From Gordonibacter sp. An230 (GTDB lineage: Bacteria; Actinomycetota; Coriobacteriia; Coriobacteriales; Eggerthellaceae): 64,000 bases of DNA. A program made the position numbers and the translations under genes. Shown here one piece after another: positions 1 to 8,715 of the stretch. Each line of letters opens with the position of its first letter. The first letter of the stretch is position 1. The notes below the pieces were generated by a model that made no database searches, was not told the origin of the DNA, and saw only the letters and a program-made list of their open reading frames with translations. The stretch lies in assembly GCF_002159915.1 (NCBI RefSeq), contig NZ_NFJP01000011.1, positions 56,250 through 120,249 on the forward strand, written 5' to 3'.

Positions 1-1
1 C

Positions 2-127
2 GGCGCGAAGGTCGAAGTGGTCTCGTGCCAGGCTCCCGAGCAGGCCGACCGCAAGCTCGAGATCATCGACGCCTCCGAGGACGGGGCGATCGAGCGCTTC
101 GCCGCCGCCCTCAAGGCCGCGCTGTAA
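2..127 (+). CDS. fixA: Electron transfer flavoprotein beta subunit FixA (3' end only)
   Basis: Only the last 41 residues lie in the window. The tail (KLEIIDASEDG...ERFAAALKAAL) matches the C-terminus of E. coli FixA (RIVIEGDGEEQ...AAFAENLRKVI) in spacing and character. FixA is the beta subunit of an electron transfer flavoprotein; with FixB it binds FAD and carries electrons between an acyl-CoA dehydrogenase and the quinone oxidoreductase FixC. The stop codon is followed 48 bases later by fixB in the same direction, and fixC and fixX follow, so this is the first visible gene of a fixABCX operon that begins upstream of the window. Confidence 0.85.
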   Translation, partial: GAKVEVVSCQAPEQADRKLEIIDASEDGAIERFAAALKAAL

Positions 128-175
128 ATTTTGACACCTTCATCCGTCGCACAGAGAAAGGCAGGGTTGATACCC

Positions 176-1057
176 ATGAAAGCACTCGTTATCGCCGAAA
201 GACAGGATGCCGCGCGCGAGCTTGCCGCCGGCGCCCGCACGATGGCCGACGAGGTGGTGCTCGTCTCCTTCGGCGAGGCTCCCGAGGGCGTCGCCGACAA
301 GATAGCGCGCATCAGCGTGCCCGAGGGCGCCGTCCTCGACGACGCCGCCGACACCGTGATCGCCGTGTTCGACGCCGAGGCCCCCTCCGTCGTGCTCGTC
401 GAGCCCACGCGCCACATGAAGACCATCGCCGGCAAGCTGGCGGCCCATGCAGGTGCGTCGGTCATCACCGACGTCATGTCCTTCGAGAACGGCGCGAAGA
501 GCCTCTATTTCGGCGGCGTGGCCGAGCGCGTGCAGAAGCCCGCGACAGACGTGGCCTTCTACACCGTGTCCGCTGGCGCGTTCGCGGGGCTGGAGGCATC
601 CGGGGCGAACGTTGCGGAGGACGTGGCGTGGGTGGCTCCAGCAAACCCTGTGAGGCTTTTGGCCTCCAAGCCCATCGAGAAGAGCGGCGTTGATCTGTTC
701 AAGGCCGACGCCGTCGTCGCGGCCGGCCGCGGCTTCGCCGAGGAGGCCGACCTCGATCTCGCCCGCGCCCTTGCCGAGAAGCTCGGCGGCGGCTTGGCGT
801 GCTCGCGTCCGCTCACCGAGGGCGTGAACTGGCTGCCCACCGAGCTGTACGTGGGCGTGTCCGGCCTCATGCTGTCGCCGAAGGTCTACGTGGCCGCCGG
901 CATATCGGGCCAGATGCAGCACATGGTTGGCTGCAACCGCTCGGGCAGCGTGTTCGCCATCAACAAGGATAAGAACGCTCCGGTGTTCAAGCAGTGCGAC
1001 TACGGGATCGTCGGTGATGTGAAGGACGTGCTGCCGGCCCTCGTGGAGGCGTTGTAG
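176..1057 (+). CDS. fixB: Electron transfer flavoprotein alpha subunit FixB
   Basis: 293 residues, slightly shorter than E. coli FixB (313). The C-terminal FAD-binding half is clear: ACSRPLTEGVNWLP, then GISGQMQHMVGCNRSG, then AINKDKNAPVFKQCDYGIVGD near the end, all family signatures. The protein starts MKALVIAE, the usual first beta strand of ETF alpha; an in-frame ATG 45 bases upstream is rejected because it adds unrelated residues. FixB pairs with FixA to accept electrons from a flavin dehydrogenase and hands them to FixC. It is second in fixABCX. Whether the complex bifurcates electrons or simply feeds the quinone pool cannot be told from sequence alone. Confidence 0.95.
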   Translation: MKALVIAERQDAARELAAGARTMADEVVLVSFGEAPEGVADKIARISVPEGAVLDDAADTVIAVFDAEAPSVVLVEPTRHMKTIAGKLAAHAGASVITDVMSFENGAKSLYFGGVAERVQKPATDVAFYTVSAGAFAGLEASGANVAEDVAWVAPANPVRLLASKPIEKSGVDLFKADAVVAAGRGFAEEADLDLARALAEKLGGGLACSRPLTEGVNWLPTELYVGVSGLMLSPKVYVAAGISGQMQHMVGCNRSGSVFAINKDKNAPVFKQCDYGIVGDVKDVLPALVEAL

Positions 1058-1240
1058 GCAGCACGTATCGAGCGTCCGCGCGCCGGCACATCGCGCTCGG
1101 ATGCCGACAGGCGCCGGCCGTCATCCTGCGCGACGGCGGCCGGCCTTTTCCCGCCAAGGGAAGAGACGTGCTTGGAAAGGGACGAGACGGCAAGGTGCGG
1201 GCGCTGTCCGGCACGTTGCGACGAGAAAGGAGAGCCCAAG

Positions 1241-2542
1241 GTGGCTGAAGCTGATTTCGACGCGATCGTCGTCGGCTCCGGGTGCGCGGGCGCCGTGGCG
1301 GCCTACGAGCTCGCAAAGGCCGGCAAGAGCGTCCTCGTGGTCGAGCGCGGCAACTTCGCCGGCGCTAAGAACATGACCGGCGGGCGCATTTACTCGCATT
1401 CGCTCAAGAAGGTCTTCCCGGATTTCGAGCAGGAGGCTCCTCTCGAACGAAAGATCACTCACGAGCGCATGGCGTTCATGGACCCTGAGAGCCAGATGGC
1501 CATCGACTTCACGAGTCCCGAGCTTGCCGAGGAGGCCAAGGATTCCTACAGCGTGCTGCGCGCGCCGTTCGACCAGTGGCTCGCGAGCAAGGCCGAGGAT
1601 GCCGGTGCCGAGTACATCTACGGCATCGCCGTGGAGGAGCTGCTGAAGGACGAGAGGGGCAAGGTCGTCGGCGTGCGCGCCGGCGAAGACGAGATCACCG
1701 CCGAGGTGACGATCGTCGCCGAGGGCGTGAACTCGCTTCTGTGCGAGCGTAGCCTTGGCAATCCCCGTCCGAAACCCAGTCAGATGGCCGTTGGGATCAA
1801 GCAAGTGTTCGAGCTGCCGGCCGCCCAGATCGAGGATCGCTTCCTCGTGCCCGAGGGCGAAGGGGCGGCGATGCTCTTCGTAGGCGACTGCACGCACGGC
1901 AACGTGGGCGGCGGCTTTTTGTACACGAACAAGGACTCCATCTCGCTCGGACTCGTGGCCACTATCTCGCTGGCCGCCGACGGTGCGAACGAGACGCCGG
2001 TCTACCAGATGCTCGAGGATTTCAAGAATCATCCGGCTGTGGCGCCCATCATCCGCGGCGCGAAGCTTGTGGAGCACTCCGGTCACATGGTTCCCGAGGG
2101 CGGTTACGACATGGTTCCGCGCTACGTCTTCGACGGCGCGCTCGTGGCGGGCGAGTCGGCGGGCCTGTGCATGAACATGGGATATCAGGTGCGCGGTATG
2201 GACTTCGCCGTGGCATCCGGCCAGATGGCTGGGCTTGCGGCCGTGAAAGCCCTCAACGCGGGCGACACGTCGGCCTCAGGGCTGTCCTCTTACAAGACGG
2301 CGATGGAAGACTCCTTCGTCATCAAGGACCTGGAGACGTTCCGCAGATGGCCCCATGTCATGGAAGGCTGGTCGAACATGTTCACCGACTACCCGGTCAT
2401 GGCGAGGGAAATATTCAATGCCCTGTTCAGCGTGGACGGCGAGCCGCAAAAGCCGCTCGCGAGGCGCATGATGCCCATCGTGAAGAAGCGCGGCCTGCTC
2501 AAGCTGGCCGGCGAGGTGAGGAAGGCGGTGAAGTCGCTGTGA
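1241..2542 (+). CDS. fixC: Electron transfer flavoprotein-quinone oxidoreductase FixC
   Basis: 433 residues. An N-terminal dinucleotide-binding motif (VVGSGCAGAVAAYELAKAG) is followed by an FAD-pairing segment (VVERGNFAGAKNMTGGRIYSH) that closely resembles E. coli FixC. A second FAD contact (GALVAGESAGLCMNMGYQVRGMD) lies near residue 310. The start is taken as GTG at 1241 because AAAGGAG lies 8 bases upstream and E. coli FixC begins at the same point; an ATG further up at 1172 would add 23 unrelated residues. FixC is the membrane-associated flavoprotein that moves electrons between FixAB and the quinone pool, with FixX as its iron-sulfur partner. Its stop overlaps the fixX start by four bases, indicating translational coupling. 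Confidence 0.95.
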   Translation: MAEADFDAIVVGSGCAGAVAAYELAKAGKSVLVVERGNFAGAKNMTGGRIYSHSLKKVFPDFEQEAPLERKITHERMAFMDPESQMAIDFTSPELAEEAKDSYSVLRAPFDQWLASKAEDAGAEYIYGIAVEELLKDERGKVVGVRAGEDEITAEVTIVAEGVNSLLCERSLGNPRPKPSQMAVGIKQVFELPAAQIEDRFLVPEGEGAAMLFVGDCTHGNVGGGFLYTNKDSISLGLVATISLAADGANETPVYQMLEDFKNHPAVAPIIRGAKLVEHSGHMVPEGGYDMVPRYVFDGALVAGESAGLCMNMGYQVRGMDFAVASGQMAGLAAVKALNAGDTSASGLSSYKTAMEDSFVIKDLETFRRWPHVMEGWSNMFTDYPVMAREIFNALFSVDGEPQKPLARRMMPIVKKRGLLKLAGEVRKAVKSL

Positions 2543-2838
2543 GCAAGGTCAAGGAGATCACGGTCAACGTCGACGAGTTTCTGGCTATCGACAAATACGA
2601 GGTGGACGAGGAGAACGCCCATATCGAGCTTGTGGACGATCCTGATACGGAAGAGTTTCTGAAGCTTGTCCGCGTGTGCCCGGCAGCGCTCTACAAGATC
2701 GACGAGAACGGCGCGAAGTCCTTCGACTACGCCGGCTGCCTCGAATGCGGCACCTGCCGCATCGCCTGCGAGGGAACCATCGTCAAGAAATGGGAGAATC
2801 CTCAGCCCACCATGGGCGTGGAGTACCGGTACGGCTAG
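2539..2838 (+). CDS. fixX: Ferredoxin-like protein FixX
   Basis: 99 residues, starting with GTG in a GTGA overlap with the fixC stop. The cysteine arrangement VCPAALY...CLECGTCRIAC and the ending GVEYRYG match E. coli FixX (CPAGLY...CLECGTCRI...GVEFRYG) almost position for position. FixX supplies the iron-sulfur cluster equivalent to the C-terminal domain of eukaryotic ETF-quinone oxidoreductase. It is the last gene of fixABCX; the next coding sequence starts almost 1 kb away, so the operon probably ends here, although no clean terminator hairpin is visible immediately after the stop. Confidence 0.95.
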   Translation: MSKVKEITVNVDEFLAIDKYEVDEENAHIELVDDPDTEEFLKLVRVCPAALYKIDENGAKSFDYAGCLECGTCRIACEGTIVKKWENPQPTMGVEYRYG

Positions 2839-3803
2839 GGTTCGGGAAGGGTTTGCGGGACGGAGCCGAGGCTTCTGCCTTCCCGTTCGGACCCTTGCCG
2901 CACAGGGTTCGAAACGACGGTACGATGCGTCCCGCGCCCGTTGCTCGCGATCGGCGCGGGCGACGGGCGCTGTTCGTCCGTCCGCCTTCTCGACAGGTTG
3001 GAGCCGATGCGGGATCGCCAATGCGGTCGGACGCTTTCTCCGGTCGGGCCCGTAGAGCGCGACAGTGCTTCCTGCGCCTTTCCCGGGTGGTGCTCGCAGC
3101 GGGCTTCTCCCAAAGGTCGCGAGCTTGCGACCGGGCGCCTCCGGCCTGTCGCGAAGGCCTTTCGATCGCGTGCTTGCGCACGCTGCGCCCCGTTCGGCAA
3201 AGTAGGTGCTCGGAATGGCACAGATCGCGTCTTGTGCATAGATATCGCGCTATTTTCGCCTCGACTGGCCGTTCTGAGAAAAGCATGGTCGGTAAAACGT
3301 CAGGTCGTGAGGGACCGGACGCCGGTCATATGCTGCGAATCTATGCGCAAAACGCGATCTGTGCCGCTTAGACTGCGTCGTTCCGTCGAAACGTGGGCCG
3401 CGCGACGGCATGCGGCCTTTTGGTCGTCGCGGCGCATTGAGAGTGCGGTGCCGACTCGGCGAGGCGGGGTCCCCGAGGGCACCTCGGTCGAAATTGCCGC
3501 TCTTCGCGATGCGCTCCGTATGGGTTTTGCGGGAAGACGAAGGCGAGACGGTCGGTCCGGCTTCGATCTTGCCCCGGCGGGCATGCGGGGCCGCCTCCGC
3601 CTTTGCGTCTTTCGACGTGCGCGCTCTCGTCGCAGCGCATTGGTGGGAATCGCACGTCGAGAGAGGCTTGCGACCTTTCCTCTGCAACGCTCTCGAAGCG
3701 CTGACGGATCGGTGACGCTCCGGCGGCGAATCCTCCGCCGGAGCGCTGCGCCTCCTCGCGGAAGTTAGGGTGGGTGCACGCAACCCATCGAAAGGAGTTC
3801 CGC
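2839..3803. other. Long non-coding gap with hairpins
   Basis: Nearly 1 kb after fixX has no credible gene: the open frames are arginine-rich and have no family features. It holds a long imperfect inverted repeat (3217-3243 with 3339-3365, listed separately) and a strong hairpin just before the next gene at 3717-3744, whose arms are GCTCCGGCGG and its complement around an 8-base loop. The hairpin lacks a T-run. Confidence 0.6.
3217..3365. repeat. Large imperfect inverted repeat, 27-nt arms
   Basis: The left arm 3217-3243 (begins GGCACAGATCGCG, ends GCATAGAT) and right arm 3339-3365 (begins ATCTATGCGC, ends GATCTGTGCC) are complementary at 25 of 27 positions. The interior is 95 bases with no gene. 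Architecture resembles the repeat at 27499-27648, although the arm sequences differ apart from GCACA at the outer end. Confidence 0.75.
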
Positions 3804-4292
3804 ATGAGTACGCTTGTCGTGCTCGGTTATCCGAGCGAGTCCGAGGCGAAGGCCGCCTACGAGAAGATTCTCGATCTCGACCAAGACCTTATCGTCAGCC
3901 TGCAGTCCGTTGCCGTGGTGGCGCGTCGCGCAGGCGGGAAGTACGAGGTGGTCACACCCGGATCGGAGGTGGGCACAGGCGCGGTATGGGGATTGTTCTG
4001 GGGCGTGCTTTTCGGTCTTCTGTTTTTCGTGCCCCTTGTCGGCGCGGCGCTTGGAGCCGGTATCGGAGCCCTCACGGGCCTCGTCGTGAAACACGGCGTC
4101 GACCGAGATTTCCAGGATCGCGTGCGCGACCTGCTGTCCGCCGACGACAGCGCGGCCGTGTTCATGGTGGTCGGCGGCATGACCACCGATAAGTTCGTCC
4201 AGGCCCTCAGGCCCTTCGGCGGAGACGTGCTGCAGACGTCGCTGTCGTTCGAGGACGAGGAGGAGTTGAAGCACTCCCTGTTCCACGAGTAA
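3804..4292 (+). CDS. DUF1269-type membrane protein
   Basis: 162 residues. It starts MSTLVVLGYPSESEAKAAYEKI, typical of the DUF1269 family, with AAAGGAG 7 bases before the ATG. A central glycine/alanine-rich hydrophobic stretch (about residues 58-95, with LFWGVLFGLLFFVPLVGAAL) looks like one or two membrane segments or a glycine-zipper hairpin. The rest is soluble with an acidic tail. The biochemical role of the family is not established. It stands alone between two non-coding stretches and is followed by a terminator hairpin, so it is probably a single-gene transcript. Confidence 0.75.
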   Translation: MSTLVVLGYPSESEAKAAYEKILDLDQDLIVSLQSVAVVARRAGGKYEVVTPGSEVGTGAVWGLFWGVLFGLLFFVPLVGAALGAGIGALTGLVVKHGVDRDFQDRVRDLLSADDSAAVFMVVGGMTTDKFVQALRPFGGDVLQTSLSFEDEEELKHSLFHE

Positions 4293-4320
4293 TCGTCCAG
4301 CGCGCGAGCTCTGTCGCAAA

Positions 4321-4353
4321 GCGAAGCCGCCTCCGGGCGGCTTCGCCGTGTTT
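4321..4353 (+). terminator. Hairpin terminator after the DUF1269 gene
   Basis: Perfect 11-bp stem GCGAAGCCGCC / GGCGGCTTCGC around a TCCG loop, 28 bases after the stop codon, followed only by a weak T-containing tail (CGTGTTT). Confidence 0.7.
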
Positions 4354-4419
4354 CCAGCATCGATTGGGCGTTTTCAGCCCGGCGGCGGCTTTCGCGAAAG
4401 GATGCCGCCTCTCGTGAGG

Positions 4420-4425
4420 TAGAAT
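4420..4425 (+). promoter_or_regulatory. Possible -10 element of the XRE-cupin gene
   Basis: TAGAAT lies 36 bases before the ATG at 4462. The same hexamer precedes the DUF2130 gene and tRNA-Leu in this window. A matching -35 is not obvious. Confidence 0.35.
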
Positions 4426-4461
4426 GACGAAAAGGCCGCCTTCGAAGAGGGGAGATCGGGC

Positions 4462-5034
4462 ATGGATGAGAACAAGCTGGGGAAGAAGATAACCACCCTG
4501 CGCGAGGCGCACCGCCTCACGGCGCAGGACCTGGCCGACCGCTGCCAGTGCGACCTTGCGGTCATCGAAGGCCTCGAGGCGGGGGAGGTGCCGGCCTCGC
4601 TCGCGCCGCTCATCAAGATCACGCGCGCGCTGGGCGTGCGCCTCGGCACGCTCATGGACGACGACGAGAACCTGGGCCCCGCCTACATCGACGCCGGCCA
4701 GATGCGCGAGGTCGAGCGCGTGAAGAGCCTCGAGACCACCTCCGGCGGCGATCTCAGCTACTTCAGCCTGGCCGCCGGCCGCCCGTCGCGGCACATGGAC
4801 CCGTTCGTCATCACGGTGGACCCCACCGGCGAGACCGACCATGAGCTGGTGGGCCACGAGGGCGAGGAATGGCTTTACGGCATGGAAGGCGTGATCGAGA
4901 TCGAGTACGGCCGCGAGGTCTACGTGCTGCATCCGGGCGAGAGCATCTACTACGACTCCATCGTGCCGCACCAGGTGCGCGCCCACGACGGGCAGAAGGC
5001 GAAGTTCCTCGCCGTGGTCTACACCCCGATCTGA
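4462..5034 (+). CDS. XRE-type regulator with C-terminal cupin domain
   Basis: 190 residues. Residues 5-60 form a Cro/CI-type helix-turn-helix (LGKKITTLREAHRLTAQDLADRC...IEGLEAGEVPASLAPLIKITRAL). Residues 110-188 form a cupin fold (GHEGEEWLYGMEGVIEIEYG...YVLHPGESIYYDSIVPHQVRAH), which in this family senses a small ligand. Such regulators commonly sit beside the genes they control; the next gene is an AMP-forming acyl-CoA ligase in the same direction 132 bases downstream, so control of that ligase is a reasonable inference. Its stop codon lies inside the loop of a strong hairpin. Confidence 0.85.
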   Translation: MDENKLGKKITTLREAHRLTAQDLADRCQCDLAVIEGLEAGEVPASLAPLIKITRALGVRLGTLMDDDENLGPAYIDAGQMREVERVKSLETTSGGDLSYFSLAAGRPSRHMDPFVITVDPTGETDHELVGHEGEEWLYGMEGVIEIEYGREVYVLHPGESIYYDSIVPHQVRAHDGQKAKFLAVVYTPI

Positions 5035-5046
5035 TCGGGGTGTAGA
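5018..5046 (+). terminator. Hairpin enclosing the XRE-cupin stop codon
   Basis: TCTACACCCCGAT and its complement pair perfectly around a CTG loop; the TGA stop begins inside that loop. It has no T-run. Because it overlaps the coding end it could terminate, protect the 3' end, or slow readthrough into the ligase gene. Confidence 0.55.
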
Positions 5047-5052
5047 CCCGAC

Positions 5053-5086
5053 GCAGCCGCCCTCGCTGACTTGCTACGCCAACCTG
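5053..5086 (+). repeat. 34-nt sequence shared with 14424-14457 (copy 1)
   Basis: Matches 14424-14457 at 31 of 34 positions; the core is GCTGACTTGCTACGCCAAC. It lies 80 bases before the ligase start. Confidence 0.65.
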
Positions 5087-5166
5087 TGCGGCCAGCATGC
5101 GCCCTCGGGGCGCATGGGCGGGTCGTTCCGCCCCGCCCGGCCGAACCTGCGAGAAAAGAGGCCCCT

Positions 5167-6864
5167 ATGCCCGAAACCGAAACCCCCGCATCCGCCCCCG
5201 TCCCGGGCGATCCCGACTATCCGCTGCACTCCGAGAAGACCATCGGCCGCTACTTCCGCGACCAGGTGGCCGCAGACCCCGACCACGAGTTCGTCGTGTA
5301 CCCCGACCGCATGCTGCGCTGGACGTACCGCGACTTCGACGAGCGCACCGACAACCTGGCCCGGGGGCTCCTCGCCATCGGCCTGCGCCCCGGCGACCAC
5401 CTGGGCGTGTGGGCGCGCAACATCCCCGACTGGCTCACGTTCATGTACGCCACCGCCAAGATCGGCGTGGTCATGGTCACGGTGAACCCCATCTACAAGT
5501 CCCACGAGCTGGACTACGTGCTCAAGCAGTCCGACATGAAGGCGCTCTGCGTCATCGACGCCTACCGCGACGTGGACTACCTCCAGATCATCCGCGAGCT
5601 CGTTCCCGAGACGCTCACCCAGCAGCGCGGCTACCTGGAGTCGGAGGCCTACCCCTGCCTCAAGCACATCATCTACATGGGCCCCGAGAAGCACCGCGGC
5701 TGCTACAGCGTGCCCGAGCTCATCCTGCTGGGGCAGCACGTGCCGGCCGACGCGCTCGAGGAGGCCGAGACCCACTTCGACAACAACAGCGTGGTCATGA
5801 TGCAGTACACCTCCGGCACCACGGGCTTCCCGAAGGGCGTCATGCTCACGCACCGCAACATCCTGAACAACGGCTTCTACATCGGCGAGGGGCAGAAGCT
5901 CACGGCCGACGACCGCGTCACGCTGCCGGTGCCCTTCTTCCACTGCTTCGGCTGCGTGCTCGGCGTCATGGCCAACCTCACGCACCGCTCCACCATGATC
6001 ATCGTGGAGGACTTCGACGCGGGGCTCGTGCTGCAGGCCATCCACAAGGAGCGCGCCACGGCCGTCTACGGCGTGCCCACCATGTTCATCGCCGAGCTCA
6101 ACCACCCCGACTTCAACATGTTCGACCTGTCCAGCCTGCGCACGGGCATCATGGCCGGCAGCCCCTGCCCGCCCGAGACCATGCGCGAGGTCATGGACAA
6201 GATGTACATGAAGGAGATCACCATCTGCTACGGCCTCACCGAGACGAGCCCCGTGTTCACGCAGACGAGCGCCGACGACGACATCGAGCACAAGTGCGAG
6301 ACGGTGGGCCGGGCGCACCCGCCGGTGGACGTGCGCGTCATCGACCCGGCCGACGGCCACATCTGCGCGCCCGGCGAGCCGGGGGAGCTGTGCTGCCGTG
6401 GCTACAACGTCATGAAGGGCTACTACAAGATGCCCGAGGCCACGGCCGAGGCCATCGACGCGGACGGCTACCTGCACTCTGGCGACCTGGGCACCGTGGA
6501 CGAGGACGGCTACTACCGCGTGACCGGGCGCATCAAGGACATGATCATCCGCGGCGGCGAGAACATCTACCCGCTCGAGGTGGAGAACTTCCTGCTCACC
6601 ATGCCCGGCGTGCTCGACGCGCAGGTGGTGGGCATTCCCGATGAGCGCCTCGGCGAGATCGTGGGCGCGTTCATCCGCGTGCGCCCCGGATACGAGGGCA
6701 TGACCGAGGAGGACGTGCGCGCCTTCGCCATCCCGCGCATCGCGCGCTACAAGGTGCCCAAGCGCGTGTTCTTCGTGGACGACTTCCCCATGACGCCGTC
6801 CATGAAGGTGCAGAAGTACAAGCTCCGCGAGATGGCTGCGAAGCTTGTGGGCGCCGGGAGGTGA
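5167..6864 (+). CDS. AMP-forming acyl-CoA synthetase/ligase
   Basis: 565 residues, normal length for the ANL superfamily. The phosphate-binding loop [16 protein letters not shown] lies near residue 217; YGLTETSP (A5 motif) near 357; the hinge/A8 region [33 protein letters not shown] near 438-470; and a C-terminal catalytic lysine in [12 protein letters not shown]. The enzyme activates a carboxylic acid with ATP and joins it to CoA. The substrate cannot be read from sequence; overall form is closest to medium/long-chain fatty-acid or CaiC-like ligases. With fixABCX nearby it may prepare a CoA ester for reduction, which is inference. The start at 5167 follows AAAGAGG; an upstream frame extension is not protein-like. 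Confidence 0.85.
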   Translation: MPETETPASAPVPGDPDYPLHSEKTIGRYFRDQVAADPDHEFVVYPDRMLRWTYRDFDERTDNLARGLLAIGLRPGDHLGVWARNIPDWLTFMYATAKIGVVMVTVNPIYKSHELDYVLKQSDMKALCVIDAYRDVDYLQIIRELVPETLTQQRGYLESEAYPCLKHIIYMGPEKHRGCYSVPELILLGQHVPADALEEAETHFDNNSVVMMQYTSGTTGFPKGVMLTHRNILNNGFYIGEGQKLTADDRVTLPVPFFHCFGCVLGVMANLTHRSTMIIVEDFDAGLVLQAIHKERATAVYGVPTMFIAELNHPDFNMFDLSSLRTGIMAGSPCPPETMREVMDKMYMKEITICYGLTETSPVFTQTSADDDIEHKCETVGRAHPPVDVRVIDPADGHICAPGEPGELCCRGYNVMKGYYKMPEATAEAIDADGYLHSGDLGTVDEDGYYRVTGRIKDMIIRGGENIYPLEVENFLLTMPGVLDAQVVGIPDERLGEIVGAFIRVRPGYEGMTEEDVRAFAIPRIARYKVPKRVFFVDDFPMTPSMKVQKYKLREMAAKLVGAGR

Positions 6865-7053
6865 GGACGTTCAGTTGGCGCACGGACGCCAGCACGCGGC
6901 CGCAGGCGCAGGGTCTGCGCGCGAGGATCCTGCGCCTGCGCATGGAAGACGGGCCGGACTCGTCGCTGCCGATCTCGGATGCGACGAAGCGGTCTCGCTC
7001 GAGGCGTTTGGGCGCCGCCGCTGCGTCGCCGACCGCTCCCGCCGAAGAGCCTC

Positions 7054-7830
7054 TCACAGCATCCTTGCGTTCGCCGGCTCCTTCGGAGCCGTGCGGCGGT
7101 AGCGAACGGCGGGGCGCCCCAGCACGAGGGTGGCGACGACGTGCTGGCCGTGACGAAGGTCCAGCAGTCGCCGAAGGGAAGGGGACAGGCGCGTCGCAAC
7201 GGTGAAGAAGCCGCTGTAAAGCACGCCCAAGCCGCACGCCTCCGCCATGAGGGCCATGTTGGCGGCGGCGAGCGAAGCATCCACCCGGTTCTTCGATACC
7301 GTCATGATGGCCACCGGCGCGTTCTTGAAGAAGAAGCGCTCGTCGATCTTTATATGCGCTATCGAGGGGCGCAGGAGCTTCGCGAGCGGCAGCAGCCGAC
7401 GAAACAGGCGCACCGCCACGCGCTCGGCCTCGGGGAGCGCGTCCCGAAGCACGATGAACTCGACCTCTTGGGCGTTGCTGCCGGTGGGCGTGACGCGGCC
7501 GGCTTCCACGATGCGCGCAACCTCATCCTCGTCGACGGGTCGAGAAGCGAACCGTCGGATGCTTCGGCGGGCTCGAAGAGCGCGCAGAAGCTCGTCTGCG
7601 TCCAAACGCTCGTTCCCGTCAAGCTCCACCGGCTCCTCGTCGAATCCGGTCATCGAAACCGCGCCTTCCGGGCAGACGGCCACGCAGTGTCCGCACATGA
7701 TGCAGCGTTGTGTGGCAACGTGCGCGATGCGCTCCTCCAAAGCGATGTTGCCCATAGGGCAGTCGTCCCGGCACAGGCCGCATCCCGTGCACGCCTTCGC
7801 ATCGATGCGCACTTCGTGCGGGCGCCTCAT
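7054..7830 (-). CDS. Nitroreductase-family protein with N-terminal 2[4Fe-4S] ferredoxin domain
   Basis: 258 residues. Residues 1-65 hold two cluster motifs (CTGCGLCRDDCP and CIMCGHCVAVCP); the rest is an FMN-dependent nitroreductase fold starting RARRSIRRFASRPVDEDEV and continuing PTGSNAQEVEFIVL. The fusion lets ferredoxin-type electrons reach the flavin directly. The physiological acceptor is unknown; relatives reduce nitroaromatics, enones or quinones. Its ATG overlaps the stop of the upstream EFR1 gene (ATGA), so the two are translated together and probably act in the same electron path. Confidence 0.85.
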   Translation of the reverse strand: MRRPHEVRIDAKACTGCGLCRDDCPMGNIALEERIAHVATQRCIMCGHCVAVCPEGAVSMTGFDEEPVELDGNERLDADELLRALRARRSIRRFASRPVDEDEVARIVEAGRVTPTGSNAQEVEFIVLRDALPEAERVAVRLFRRLLPLAKLLRPSIAHIKIDERFFFKNAPVAIMTVSKNRVDASLAAANMALMAEACGLGVLYSGFFTVATRLSPSLRRLLDLRHGQHVVATLVLGRPAVRYRRTAPKEPANARML

Positions 7831-8609
7831 CGTGAATTCGCCTCGCTTCCCCAGCACAGCTCGTCGTCCATGACGTAATGGCGGTGCCGTCCTCGCGATG
7901 CGCTTTTGTACTCGATGGCTTCGGTCGGGCAGCCGCCGATGCATGCCATGCAGTGCGTGCACGTTCCCTGCCAAGTCGGCCGCCCTCCCTCGAGCCGGAT
8001 GTTGTTCAGGGGGCAACGCGCGGCGCATCGCCCGCATGAGATGCACTCATTGGATACGGAGAAGCCCTTGTCATGCACGAAGCAGCGGTAGAACAGCACG
8101 TTCACGGGCCCGCTTTCCAGCCTCTCAGCCAAAGTGGCTCGTTTCGCAGGGAAGGGCTCGCCCGCGCGCACGAGCTCGGCGAGCTCGTCGATCCTCGGAC
8201 GAGCCTTCTCCATGATCGCCCGGCATTCGCTTTCTGTCGGCGTCGGACCCAGGGCAAGGTAGTTCTCAGGCATCGCCACGCCTGCGAGGCCTCGGAATCG
8301 AAGCCCTATCCGCTCGCAAAGCCGTCGGGCGTACGGTGCCGCGTTGCCAACGCTGCCTCCGCAGGTGAGAACGAAGTACGCCTCGCGCGAGCCCTCGAAG
8401 CGCGCCGACTCCATCCATCGCTCCATCACGACGGGCACGCGCCACGAATAAGTGGGCGCGACGAACGTCCACGGGCGGTCCGAGCGGAACGAGCCCGTCG
8501 TCCCGTCTTTGATCAGCCGGTTGACGGAGATCAGCTCGTCGTCGAGGCGTTCGGCCATTTGCACAGCCGCTCGTTGGCTGTTGCCGGTGCCGCTGAAGTA
8601 GAGAATCAT
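7827..8609 (-). CDS. EFR1-family flavodoxin/ferredoxin fusion
   Basis: 260 residues. The N-terminus YFSGTGNSQRAAVQMAERL is the flavodoxin phosphate-binding loop; the C-terminal third carries two [4Fe-4S] motifs (CISCGRCAARCP and CTHCMACIGGCP). This arrangement defines the EFR1 family, an electron carrier of unknown specific partner. The start at 8609 is chosen because GAGGAG lies six bases upstream in the reading direction. Its last codon overlaps the ferredoxin-nitroreductase gene. It is divergent from a TetR-type regulator, which is the likely controller. Confidence 0.85.
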   Translation of the reverse strand: MILYFSGTGNSQRAAVQMAERLDDELISVNRLIKDGTTGSFRSDRPWTFVAPTYSWRVPVVMERWMESARFEGSREAYFVLTCGGSVGNAAPYARRLCERIGLRFRGLAGVAMPENYLALGPTPTESECRAIMEKARPRIDELAELVRAGEPFPAKRATLAERLESGPVNVLFYRCFVHDKGFSVSNECISCGRCAARCPLNNIRLEGGRPTWQGTCTHCMACIGGCPTEAIEYKSASRGRHRHYVMDDELCWGSEANSR

Positions 8610-8649
8610 GGCTCTCCTCATGTTCGCTTGCGATCCGATATGAGACATA

Positions 8650-8715
8650 CTGTATCATGTTGAAAGGGCATCCGATACCTGCGTTGCGGGACAAAGGGGG
8701 CGCATCTGTATCATG
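8650..8715. promoter_or_regulatory. Divergent control region with repeated CTGTATCATG
   Basis: The 103-bp gap between the EFR1 gene and the TetR gene contains CTGTATCATG twice (8650-8659 and 8706-8715, the second running over the regulator's start codon). A direct repeat placed this way is a candidate operator for the adjacent regulator; no perfect palindrome is visible. Confidence 0.4.

Noticed and set aside
2941..3768. Long plus-strand open frame of 275 codons in the gap after fixX
   Set aside because: Arginine-rich, no motif, no ribosome-binding site, and it spans the large inverted repeat; typical of spurious frames in GC-rich DNA.
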